Shown here: piece after piece, positions 54,385-64,000 of the stretch
Position numbering within the stretch: the stretch's first letter is position 1
Layout of the letters: each line of letters opens with the position of its first letter
NCBI GenBank assembly: GCA_964017045.1
Contig: OZ024810.1
Coordinates: 17,422,704 to 17,486,703, forward strand
Direction: 5' to 3'
Length of the DNA: 64,000 nucleotides
Origin: Omphiscola glabra
Taxonomy: Eukaryota; Mollusca; Gastropoda; Lymnaeidae
Translations under genes and position numbers: made by a program
The notes under the pieces: generated by a model
What the model saw: the letters and a program-made list of their open reading frames with translations, nothing else
The model's database searches: none
Told to the model about the DNA's origin: nothing

Positions 54385-55930
54385 TTATTATCCAGCAATC
54401 GGGGGAGAGGGCGCTGAAAATTAGACAAAATGTTACGAGCTCCCTTATGCTAAGTTACCCTTGGTCTAAATTCTACAATACCTCTGATACCACCTTGTTT
54501 TGATGTGCCCAAGGAAACACAATAACTATACAATAAACAAAGGTAGTATTAAATTTAACTTAAAATGACTATAGCTAATTTATTATTTACATAAACTAAT
54601 GAAAATAATGTGCGATGTCACAATGAATACGCTATGAGAAATGCATGAAAAGATCAAGAACTACCCTAGAAGATACACTATGAAATAATGGTATGGATGG
54701 TTGTCATATAGATATAATTACTCAAAGAACATTATGCAGATTACACGTGTTTCACAATATAGTCAATTCTGATTCATTCAAGCGAAACGCTACAACCCGA
54801 TATAGTGTTAAAGACTCGCCCCTCTACAGCGTAGAATATGTCCTACAATCGGTCAGTGATTGTCATCGGCTCTTTCCTGCGTCTTGTTGTCGCTCTGTAT
54901 TGTTATCCATACAAACACACCGTCACGAACTTGTGATGATTTGTCAATTCCTGAAATATATGAATAAATCACCTACACCATGTGATTTATACTAAGCCCT
55001 ATCTAGATACTTAAAATAGACTTCCAAAATACAAAACGTCTACATAACGTAACTATCAGTCACACTAACTAACATAACGCACCTCCATTCACACACCGCG
55101 CATACACTTACCTCTCTATGTGGATACTGTGGTGAAACTGGTACAAGGTAGGCCTGTACCTAAACACTCTCGAGCGAAGTCTCATGCGTGGGCTGTTGTG
55201 GTCAGTGAAACTACAAAATTCGGTGTCACTATTTATACAGCCTCGTTCCTCCCCAAACTTTTATCTACGGCGCCACCCAGTCTCTATGTCCACCCCGACA
55301 GTAAGTAAGTCTTGTCAACACGCCACGATAACACGACGCCTCGAGGCATGTTGAGGTAAGTAACAGACAACTGTGTACACTCTTATTCATACCTTCCCCA
55401 CAGTTTGACAACAGCCGCAAGGGACCGCCATGCATAGTCTTGCTACTCTCCTTACTTTCACACAATGTTTGAACCCGTGGCTATTCCACTATGGCATAAC
55501 AATCACCCCGTGACACAAAACATGAGTACACGTAACGCACTTTATAAGAATACCAATTAGTGCCCCCCCCCCCTAAGCTCGCAACTGCACATTTTTTTTC
55601 ACGGCCCTGAACTAAATTAATATTCTAACGAACCACCCGCTTTTACACCAGAGATTTAGTTCACCAACTATTTAATAAAAAAACAAATGCAAATATAATG
55701 CATCAAAAGCACTTGCAATATTTTTTTAAAGAATCTGACTTAGCACAGTTATCTGGAATTTTCATACAAGTTCCACTTTGAAAAACAGGAAAAAAAACTT
55801 TTTTTTGGGGGGGGGGGGGTTGTTGTAGGGGGGCTGCAAATTAGATTTGATATAACGAGTCTATTTGCCAAGTTTCAGCTTGATAAGCTTGACGGGATGT
55901 GGGTCAATGAGCCGTCCCGAATATTTTGGG
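54385..55930 (+). repeat. Interspersed repeat copy C, split by a solo LTR
   Basis: The two halves, 54385-54430 (GGGGGAGAGGGCGCTGAAAATT) and 55515-55930 (GCACTTTATAAGAATACCAA onward), together match copy A at 6715-7215 in order and orientation. The intervening 1.08 kb is the LTR-like insertion listed separately. Confidence 0.6.
54435..55512. mobile_element. Probable solo LTR, ~1.08 kb
   Basis: The insertion starts TGTTACGAG and ends CCCGTGACA, giving TGT...ACA termini. CAAAA occurs directly before and after it (5-bp target duplication, as for Ty3/gypsy and Bel/Pao). It splits an otherwise continuous interspersed repeat. No coding sequence is seen inside, as expected for a lone LTR. End coordinates are good to within a few bases. 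Confidence 0.65.
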
Positions 55931-56453
55931 ACATATTATATAACATAAAGTAATAAACAATGCATAACAAGGATTTGTTCGACAAATTTTGTTTTTAGAG
56001 GTTGCTTAATTTTATGAGAAAGTTAATATTAGTTATGCATGGCTTTTCCTTACAATTTTTGCATACTGTATGTTTATTTTTTTACCATTAGGATAATGTA
56101 TCGAACTATTTTGTGATGATATTGTACGATTTTAAAGAGTTTCCGGGTAAACAGGTCTGTACACGTATCTTTTGGTTAAAATGAGATCTTTCCAGAGAAG
56201 AAGTTATTTTAAAAATTGAATTTCGTTCTCCGATTTACGTGAAATTTAAACAGGAAAAAATAAACAAGGCTCATGGGGTGTTCAATAAAAGATTGTAAAT
56301 AAATATAAGAATACAAATTTAGTAGGCATTGGTTCTAGTGTTAAATTTCTACTTAGGCACTATTAATTTTCATGAAGTTGAATGGATGTGGATACAGGGT
56401 AAAAAAGCAGACTGGTGAGGCCGGGTGGGGGGGGTGTGGTTTTTGGCTTAGAT

Positions 56454-56630
56454 CAGCTGTTCTCAACGTGTGGGTCGCGACCCCTTCCCAGGGATCACCT
56501 AAGACCACTTGAAAACACAAATGCTCGATAGTTATGAAGTATAACCGAAATAAATTTTGTGGCAGCGGGTCGCCACAACACGAAGAACTGTTTGAAAGGG
56601 TCGCGGCCATAGGAAGGTTGAGAACCACTG
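56454..56630. mobile_element. hAT MITE of the SPIN/URR1-like type, 177 bp
   Basis: Starts CAGCTGTTCTCAACGTGTGGGTCGCGACC and ends GGTTGAGAACCACTG: CAGYGGTTCTCAACC-type inverted ends with the GGGTCGCGACC and CACCTAAGACCA sequence known from vertebrate SPIN/URR1 hAT MITEs. The flanks are GCTTAGAT (56446-56453) and GTTTAGAT (56631-56638), an 8-bp target duplication with one mismatch. It has no coding capacity and would depend on a hAT transposase. Confidence 0.88.
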
Positions 56631-56639
56631 GTTTAGATG

Positions 56640-57815
56640 GAAGATGAGGAACGGGTAACTGAAGATGGATGACCCGTCCTAAATTTTAGATCCATGATTC
56701 TAGTGAAACTAACGAGATTTTTATTGTACGATTAAAAATAAACACGATTGTTTAGACAATCGCACCCTCTTTGTGGTCTTTTGGAGGCTATGAAGTTGAG
56801 AAATCCTCCACCCACACATGTGGCTATCCCCCCTTGAGAGTTCTTGTCAATTTATGGATGTGACGCCAACCAGTCAAACGCTTTCTGTAGATGAAAAAAA
56901 AAAAAAACCACTTAATTTAATTATAACATATTTAAAAAGAAAAAATTGAAAGGGAGGCAAAAATAAACAATGTAAAATTTAAATGGCATTTATTGACTTA
57001 TCTTTCCTTTATTTAACAAAATGCCATCAAATGTAATCTTATGCAAACTAATTCATTGCCTCAGTGTTGGGGCATGTGAATATGTCAGATGAGTACGTCG
57101 GTGATGGAGCATTCGCATATAATCTAGGCACTTAATTAGGACATTTTATGTCCTGATGATAACCGGAGGACGGGAGAGACCTAGAGCAAATGTGTACCAT
57201 ACAGGAGAAACTGTAGTGGCGTAGGAAGGAGGCTGAAGAGGGAGCGGCTCATCCCTATAGTGGTTTTTCTTATCATGGAAGAAGCGTAACAAATCTTGAC
57301 CGTACCCCGGGCGCAACAAATCCTAACTCGGCAATAGAGGAACTTGTGTATTTTTTTTTGTTGAGTTTCTTGGATTTTCAGTTACTTGACGAACATGCGT
57401 TTCAGTAATGCACTTTAAAAGAATCCTAAATAAGTGCCACACTTCTGTAACAATTTATTTTGAGCGCCTATGGAACACATCATTACAGCCATACAAACAT
57501 ACATGACTAAATAATAATTAATTTTTATTGCGCTTTTGCGAACTTTTAAATATAATTATCTGAATCTATAGGTACGTTATACTTTTTTTTTTAATTAACA
57601 GTTTCCATTTTGGAAATTTGCATTCAGCTGTTGGTTTATGGAGATTTTGGTTGTACTCTTTTAACAACTCCCGATTCGATTCAACTGAGGTCTGATCTTG
57701 AACATTTTTAAAAGCTGATATATTTGCTTCATGAATGTTCAATTGTCCTTTGTTTTTAGAGAACGGCCATCCATCTTGACAATATCTTTATTACTATAGA
57801 AACAGTAGAGTCTTT
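56640..57815. other. Unassigned stretch
   Basis: No exon is supported. GGCTGAAGAGGGAGCGGCTC near 57230 looks like dispersed repeat sequence. Confidence 0.35.
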
Positions 57816-57821
57816 AAGTGA

Positions 57822-58300
57822 CTATTTAGCAATGACTTCTGGGTCTCTTTGTCTGATCTGCAAATTGACTTGTTTGATCATACATACTGAATCCATGTCT
57901 GCTTCATTTTTTTCATCATCGAAAATGTCATCAAGTCCTGGGGGTAGACGACTAAGAGCGTCCGCAATGCCATGATCTGTTGAATTACGGAATTCAACTG
58001 GATAAAAGATTAGATGCCAGTGCTGGTGTTCCTTTTCCTGTACCAAATATGATTAGCATTGGTGTATGGTCTATAACCAAAACAAAACTTTCTTTCATAC
58101 AAATAACAGAACTTTGATAGTGCAAAAACAATTGACAATGCTTCCTTCTGAAACTGGCTGTGTTTGATGTGTCCCGTTGTGAGGGTTATTGAAATGTTAG
58201 CAATAGGACATTGACTGCCGTCAATATATCTGTGGAAGTTATCACTTCCTATGCAAACCTTTGAGGTGTCGAGAGATGGATCATGCTAATTTTCAAGAAT
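57822..58300 (-). mobile_element. Ty3/gypsy retrotransposon fossil, RNase H part
   Basis: The minus strand reads H-S-Q-F-Q-K-E-A-L-S-I-V-F-A-L-S-K-F (58120-58175), then a decayed T-D-H region, and V-E-F-R-N-S-T-D-H-G-I-A-D-A-L-S-R-L-P (57945-58000). These are the diagnostic YSQxxKEALAIVF and N-x-x-A-D-x-L-S-R-L-P motifs of Ty3/gypsy RNase H. Stops and frameshifts break it. Confidence 0.8.
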
Positions 58301-58320
58301 GTTTATGGAAATACGTGTTT

Positions 58321-59140
58321 TGTGGTGTTGTCTAGGGTATGACTCATACACCAGTTCACACACAAAAAAAAAAGGGGACACAGAGTGCGTTTAATTATTA
58401 ATTATTACACTTTATTTTAACACCACAATTATGTAACGGTAATTATTACAAGTACGAACGCAGCTCATCCAATTAGTACCTTAATTCTTGCTAACAAATT
58501 TAGCCAAAAAACTACGCACTGAAGGTATTACTGGATTAAAATGTTTTCTCTTTCACGCTCTCACTCGTTACTTCACTCTAACAAACGCGCCTACCTTACT
58601 TTCACACAAGCTCATACGCCACGACTCATTCCCGAATAACGTCTGGACTACTTTCATAATTAGCTAACTTTCAACAAGGATTCTCACCTCTATTTATTGT
58701 TTCAGAACTATGTCAGAAGAGAGCAATGGTTTGTGTCAAGGGTATGAAATCACTGTAGTTATGTTTGTACGTATAACATGTTTTAGCTAGAGAGTATAGG
58801 TGTAGCTTTGTATATTGTGCGAGAATGTCATGACGTATTTGGGTAGGGGAAGTGACGCATTAGTTCTAGTGTTGTGTTGGTTGTGGATTGATTGCGGTTA
58901 CACAGAGTGTTGAATTGTGTGTTTGTCTACTTCTACTTTATTGTATATATGCAGAATAGATACTTGATTACAGAATAAACAGTATTGGATAACTAATCTG
59001 GTTGGCGTTGGTATATCGGCATTGGTTATTATTGTTACACTGGACCATCGGATGAGATAAGGGCATGTTATACTAAAGAACACATATATAGTCGTTACTG
59101 ACTGAATATAGATATATTAAGGTCAGATAGCCACTACACA
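58321..59140. mobile_element. Insertion separating the two gypsy fragments; possibly an LTR
   Basis: The RT and RNase H halves of the gypsy fossil are separated by ~0.85 kb of unrelated AT-rich sequence. It could start at TGTGGTG (58321) and end at CACTACACA (59140), which are inverted and TG...CA-like, but no target duplication was found. Confidence 0.35.
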
Positions 59141-59184
59141 AATATATTGTATGATTGAACGTCTCGTCATCTTATAGTAAGAAC

Positions 59185-59475
59185 GAATGGCTCGTCAGTT
59201 TGACGTTTCTGAAAGCTTCTTATTGTCCTGTTTTCTAGACCCATGATAGGATCTTTTTAGTTGAATAATTCAGTGGCTCCAGTACTGTTGGCAGGTCTGG
59301 TAAAGAACATGTCAAAACTACACTTGGACAAGAAATATCCGTAGACTGGAAATATCTGTGTGTGCTGGCATGGTTATAACAACATCTACTTTTGCCCCTT
59401 TCGATATGCCGTTACTTGATAATTTATGCCCTAAATATTCGATTGATTGTTGAACAAAACTTCATTTTTCATCCC
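59185..59475 (-). mobile_element. Ty3/gypsy retrotransposon fossil, RT C-terminal part
   Basis: The minus strand reads I-E-Y-L-G-H-K-L (matching the L-G-H motif that follows the RT core), G-I-S-K-G-A-K-V-D-V-V, S-L-R-I-F-L, then S-F-Q-K and D-E-P-F-V-L. Together with 57822-58300 it makes one broken element in the expected order. Confidence 0.7.
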
Positions 59476-59479
59476 GCTT

Positions 59480-60580
59480 CTTTTGTCATTTTGATTCAGC
59501 GTGTCCAATAGCTTGTAAACGAAAGGTTGTTTATATTGTCTGTCTCATTCTTTCCGCTCACTAGAATGTGTTGCATGGCGGCTTCTGAGGCAGCGTTGTG
59601 GGCACACCCATCCACAAACAGAAGCTCGTTGATGGTGTTATGTTTGACCTTGGTTTTAGCTTGAAGCCTCCTAAGGTTGAAGACTGATCCATAGGTGCAT
59701 AATGTTAAAAAAAAGTTTCCATTTTGTGTCTCTCTGTTTTTATAAAAAAAAATATAATTTTTTAAATTAATAACCTTTTTAAAATCAATGTAGTTCCGAA
59801 AAATTATGGATGCCATTCAATGCATTAAACCAAAATTTGTTTTCGCTATGTTTCTATTTGTTATCTGCTTTCCTATATATTTTCTTAAGATTAAAATTGA
59901 ACTTCTTTTTTAAATTAATATTTATTTTCGCTTTGATGATTTAGGCAGTTCCAAAATAACTCAAATACTTAGGCATATGCCTATTTCACGGGCAATAACA
60001 TAAGAGTGTTAAAGCTATGGGACAAAGTATTTAAATTAAAATGGAAAGCAAAAAACGAAGAAATTGATTTAGATTTGAATATAGCAAATGTTTTTATCTA
60101 GAGTCTTTTTGGAATTAGAAGATAATTTATATATTTATCAATGAGGATTAATAAAACACGTTGATCAACAAATTAATACTTAATTAAAATTTACAAATTT
60201 GTCAACATAATTATTTGGACTACATTACTCAAGTGACTGATTCCGTAAAATTGACAAATAACTGTAAAAATAATACACTTTCTCAATTACAACTATTTAC
60301 AAGAATCACTTCCCTTGCATATTTCATCAAATTAATATATATATATATATGCTTTATGCATACATTTAAAAAAAAAATTAACAGACTATGATTTTAATTA
60401 GTAACAATTTCCCGGAAATACTCTTTTTTTTTAATTTTTGTTTTGATGTAAATAAAGATAGATTAATACCCCCTCCTCCACCCCTCGCAGATCGTATTTA
60501 AATCCTAACTTCGCAGTTTCATATTTTCGAGCCATAACAACTGCTACTGATCCACTGTAATTTGTGTGTGTGTTATCATA
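59480..60580. other. Unassigned AT-rich stretch
   Basis: No supported gene. An (AT)n run lies at 60335-60350 and another at 60582-60596 at the edge of the Helitron-like copy. Confidence 0.4.
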
Positions 60581-60582
60581 AA

Positions 60583-61746
60583 TATATATATATATAAGTG
60601 AAAATTTGTTTGTGGATTCGTTTGTTCAATAAAGGTTTTTTTTTTATGGATTGATGGATCTTGACTAAACTTTATCCGAAAGGAACTCTTGTCGGGTTAT
60701 GAACTTTTTTTAACATTCGGCTTGGGCCGGGGACCCCGAATTCGTTTTTTTCCCCTTATATAAGCAATATAAGCAGAATGACAATTAAATACCCCTACGT
60801 GAACGGATGGATATGACAAAACTTAATACACAAAAACTTGATTTTCCATATCGATATACCGAAGAATATTTAACTCATAATATCCATTCCTCTGGGGACA
60901 TGGGCCCCCATTTCATTGTTCCTCATATATGTTATATAAATGTCAATAAGCTTAATACTCCTCCATGAATATATAGATCTTGACCAAACTTAGTGCACCT
61001 ACCCTTTAGTATCCATTTTCAAATACCGAAGGGTATTGAACTTATAATATACATTTCTTTAGGGTTTTATGCTCCATTTCATTTTTACTTTTTAAAGCTA
61101 TCTAAATAACAGTAGGCTTAGACATCAATATAGGTTCTATGTTAATTGATGGGTATAGGCCTAGCGTGGTAGCAAAAAATTTCATTGTCCATATTGAAAT
61201 ATCGATGAATTTAAAACTAAGAATATTCAATCTAGAATTTTCAAGAAATTTCCATAACTTTATATAAGGCTATATCTATGTGATTTTAAAATAGATTTTG
61301 ATGGGAACATTTTTAAATGTTAAGTCATTTGAATTATCTATAGCTTTTATAGGGCCTCCATTCTCAGGCAAAGAGATCGGGATCCCAAATGGTTCGGGAT
61401 ACAGACGGAACAGAGAACACACATGTATCGGGATCCCACCGCTATCGGGATCTGTATCTAATCGGTATTGGGATCCAAACGGGGGACGAGATCCATGTGG
61501 ATAACGGGACACCACCGAAGAACGAATTCCGGTTGGAAACCCTCTGTGATTGGAAATTCCATCAGAGAACGAAATATTAATTTACGATGCTATTTTAATG
61601 TGTTTTTAGGAGACAATTTAATTATTATTTTTTTTACTATAGTTGTGTTTTTTTTACTTGGCGCTTAATTTCAATGTTAGTTAAAAGACTGTAGAAGTTT
61701 ATGTCTTTCCGAATCCATCCCGTGCAACGCCGGGTATATTGGCTAG
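60583..61746 (+). mobile_element. Helitron-like non-autonomous element, copy 1
   Basis: It begins near AAGTGAAAATTTGTTTGTGG and contains internal subrepeats of ~170-190 bp (ATATCCATTCCTCTGGGG, CCATTTCATT, AAATACCGAAGGGTA). It ends with a short GC hairpin (CCCG at 61719, CGGG at 61731) followed by GGCTAG|T. A small 3' hairpin a few bases before CTAG, with no target duplication or inverted termini, is the Helitron signature. No Rep/helicase frame is present. Confidence 0.65.
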
Positions 61747-62640
61747 TATATATAGACAAGTGAAAATGTGTTTGTCTGTTTGTTCCACAAAGGCTTTCAC
61801 ATGGATTGATGGATCTTGACAAAACTGGGCACATATATTCACAATTGTTCGAAACGAACTCTTAATGGGTTATGTACTTTTAATAACATTCCGTTTAGGT
61901 CCGGGGTACCAAAATGTCGTTTTTCCCTATATAAGCTATATCAACAAATTAACAACGCATACTCCTACACGAATAGATGGATCGTGACCAAACTTAGAAC
62001 AAATACACTTTATTATCCATATTCAAGTACCGAAGGGTACTGAACTCATAATATCCATTCCTCTGAGGTCGGGAGCCCCATTTCATTTTTCCATATATAA
62101 GATATATAAATATCAATAGGCTTAATACTCCTACATGAATAGATAGATCTTAACCAAACTTAGTACACGTAGATTTGAATATCCATATTCAAATACCGAA
62201 GGTTACTGAACTCATAATATCCATACTCTGGGGCGGGGGCCCTATTTCATTTTTCCATATATAAGCTGTATAAATATCAATAGGCTTAGTCAACACTATA
62301 GGTTCTATGTGAATTGGTGGATCTATGTTTAGCTTTGTAGCAATAGCCTTCATAGTCAGTACTGAAAAATATGTTGATTTAAAGTAAGAATAACTAGGAA
62401 TAAAAACATCCAATCAAAATTTTGATAACTTTAAAAAGCTATATCAGTGGCATTATTACATAGATTTTAATAGATCAAATTTAAAAGTTTAACTCCATAA
62501 ATTATATTAATGATTTTTATGGGCCCGCAATCTCAGGCAAAACGGATTCGGTACAATTATGAAACAGCATGTTCAAGAAAATTTTATATTGTTCTAAAAA
62601 CTATATAAATAACAATAGGCTTAGAAATCACTAAAGGTTC
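61747..62640 (+). mobile_element. Helitron-like non-autonomous element, copy 2 (3' truncated)
   Basis: Directly after the first copy the sequence restarts with AAGTGAAAATGTGTTTGTCT and GGATTGATGGATCTTGACAA, as at 60594-60665, and repeats the same internal blocks. It merges into a CR1/L2-like fragment at ~62640 without its own 3' hairpin. Confidence 0.65.
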
Positions 62641-63210
62641 TATGTAAATTGCATACACCGCTATCCGTCAGATCAGCTCCATCCGCCACTACCTCACAAT
62701 TAGTGCAACAAAAACCCTAGTCTGTGCTCTTGTTCTCTCTCATCTTGATTATTGCAACTTTCTTCTGTCAGGTTCACCAAAACACTTCGTAGAAAAACTA
62801 CAAAAGGTTCAAAACTCTCCTGCTAAGCTAGTATTAAAGGCAAAAAAAACGTGATCACCTGACTCCACTACTTCATTCATTGGCTCCATGTAAATGCACG
62901 GATTGATCACAAACTCTTTGTTCTCTGCCACAACTTTTTCTCGAATTCATGCCCTTCCTAACTTAACGAATTTCTCTCTGTCTATTCACCCCTTCGACAG
63001 TTTCGCTCCTCCGCAGACGGGCGTATTCTTTCTGTCCCCAAGACTCGCACAAAAACATACGGTGAAAGATCTTTCTCTTTCAGTGCCCCAAAACAATGAA
63101 ATTCTCTACCACTACACATCCACAATATACCAACTATCACAGCCTTCAAAATTGCACTCCAAACACATATTTTTAAACTCTACTATCCTGACTGATTCCC
63201 CCCTCTGACC
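62640..63210 (+). mobile_element. CR1/L2-like retrotransposon C-terminal fragment
   Basis: The plus strand reads, in shifting frames, A-L-V-L-S-H-L-D-Y-C-N-F-L-L-S-G, W-L-H-V-N-A-R-I-D-H-K-L, L-R-Q-F-R-S-S-A-D-G-R-I-L-S-V-P and K-T-Y-G-E-R-S-F-S-F-S-A-P-K, the usual post-RT tail of this clade. At least two frameshifts and a stop (in place of the W of the P-x-x-W-N-S-L-P motif) show decay. Confidence 0.75.
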
Positions 63211-63435
63211 GACAAATAGTTTTTTTTAAAAACTAACTTTAATAGAACCTTTAAGTATTTGTTTGCTAATTAAAGATGATCTTTGTAAAATCTATTGGTG
63301 GGTTGTTTTTGTGTGTGTGTGTTGATGTTACAGAATTTCAATATTTTATAAGAAATGTGATTTTTTTCTCTTTAATCATTGCTGGTATGACTTTGATAAT
63401 ATTCGGGATGAAGCCCATTGCTGTTTATATAGCTT
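63211..63435 (-). mobile_element. Helitron-like fragment (left of nested insertion)
   Basis: The end of this stretch (GATGAAGCCCATTGCTGTTT at 63409-63428) in reverse complement resembles the CCATTTCATT...ATATAAGC blocks of the Helitron-like copies. It continues on the other side of the nested retrotransposon at 63905. Confidence 0.4.
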
Positions 63436-63904
63436 CTTCTTCTTCGTATGCCTTTTTACCCGTCTGGCTCATAGGCCGTCCACAAGAATTTTCCACTCAT
63501 CCCGGTCCTGTGCTTTCCTTTCCAATTGCTTCCAGGTGTATCCCATATTTTGCGTGTCTGTCTCTAGCTCGCGTCTCCATGTATTCTTAGGTCTTCCTCT
63601 CTTTCTTTTTCCCTGTGGATTCCATGTTAGACATTGTCTGGTGGTGCTATCTGGGGGTTTTCTCAGAGTATGCCAAATCCACCTCCATCTTTTCTTTATG
63701 ATGTCTTCATCAATGGGCACCTGGTATGTCCTTTCTAATAGACCTTTGTTGGTGATGGTATTTGGCCATTTGATGTTAAGGATCTTTCTAAGGCATGTGT
63801 TTATGAATGTCTGCACTTTCTGTGTAATACTCGCTGATGTTTTCCACGTTTCTGCTCCATAAAGTAGGACTGTTTTGACATTTGTGTTAAAGATTCTGAC
63901 TTTG
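63436..63904 (-). mobile_element. 5'-truncated non-LTR retrotransposon with 13-bp target duplication
   Basis: The minus strand reads L-L-Y-G-A-E-T-W-K, Q-T-F-I-N-T-C-L-R-K-I-L, I-K-W-P-N-T-I, W-N-P-Q-G-K-R-K-R-G-R-P-K-N-T-W-R-R-E-L and G-Y-T-W-K-Q-L-E, the post-RT tail of an endonuclease-RT family. It is nearly intact and ends in a (GAA)n tail. GTTTATATAGCTT occurs at 63423-63435 and 63905-63917, a clear target-site duplication. Confidence 0.88.
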
Positions 63905-64000
63905 GTTTATATAGCTTACATAGGAAAAATGAAAACGGTGTTTGAATATGGATAATTAAGTGTATGTGTAATGAGTTTTGTCAATATCCATCTATTCATG
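63905..64000 (-). mobile_element. Helitron-like fragment (right of nested insertion), runs off the window
   Basis: The reverse complement begins CATGAATAGATGGATATTGACAA and continues TTATCCATATTCAAA, matching blocks at 61970-62030 and 62135-62190. It is a third, minus-oriented copy of the family. Confidence 0.55.

Overview
The window looks like nuclear DNA from an animal, most likely a gastropod mollusc and plausibly a freshwater pulmonate snail. The basis is: AT-rich sequence, short exons with canonical GT/AG splice sites separated by long introns, a fucolectin-like F5/8C module of the kind common in snail lectin genes, tRNA genes of eukaryotic type, many minisatellites, and non-LTR (L2/CR1-like and others), Penelope-like, Ty3/gypsy, hAT and Helitron-like remnants. 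No bacterial or organellar gene is visible. The species call is an inference. Most long open frames in the window are artefacts of tandem arrays whose unit is a multiple of three.

Genes. (1) Minus strand, 11332 down to 48: five exons (11112-11332, 7333-7537, 5433-5720, a 15-nt microexon 1449-1463, 48-368) whose splice phases chain perfectly (1-0, 0-1, 1-1, 1-1, 1-1). They encode part of a secreted or surface protein made of repeated ~100-residue cysteine-bearing modules; both ends are missing. (2) Plus strand, ~17.9-24.2 kb: an immunoglobulin-domain exon, a transmembrane exon (20180-20275), a 13-nt microexon (20525-20537) and a terminal exon (23237-24152) with a polyadenylation signal. The terminal exon encodes a papain-like cysteine peptidase resembling the herpesvirus tegument deneddylase (MEROPS C76-type). 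Phases match throughout, so this may be one receptor: Ig outside, one membrane pass, C76-like peptidase inside. The Ig exon is split by a young L2-like retrotransposon (18186-19733) flanked by a 6-bp target duplication. (3) Minus strand, 37892 to ~33464 and perhaps to 29382: signal peptide plus F5/8C galactose-binding domain, with a truncated duplicate of its second exon and a PAN-like exon carrying an in-frame TGA. (4) Minus strand, 41235-40573: first two coding exons of a probable tetraspan (claudin/PMP22-like) membrane protein. (5) Minus strand, ~44975: TATA-box promoter and signal-peptide exon of a small secreted peptide. (6) Two tRNA-Pro genes at 50.4 and 51.3 kb in opposite orientation.

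The rest is repeat-dominated: 0.4-5.4 kb (minisatellites, a Penelope-like fossil), 8.1-10.0 and 12.1-13.4 kb (27-bp, CT-rich and 44-bp arrays), 13.6-16.5 kb (foldback element with a nested GC-rich insertion and a near-perfect hairpin), 20.8-22.5 kb (24/30-bp array), 24.2-25.7 kb (hAT transposase fossil), 26.3-28.5 kb (36-bp and GATA arrays), 29.9-32.4 kb (non-LTR tails), 32.8-37.25 kb (37-bp and 12-bp arrays), 42.2-47.3 kb (non-LTR fossils), 52-56.6 kb (an interspersed repeat family, a solo LTR and a SPIN/URR1-like hAT MITE), 57.8-59.5 kb (Ty3/gypsy fossil), and 60.6-64 kb (Helitron-like copies with nested non-LTR fragments).
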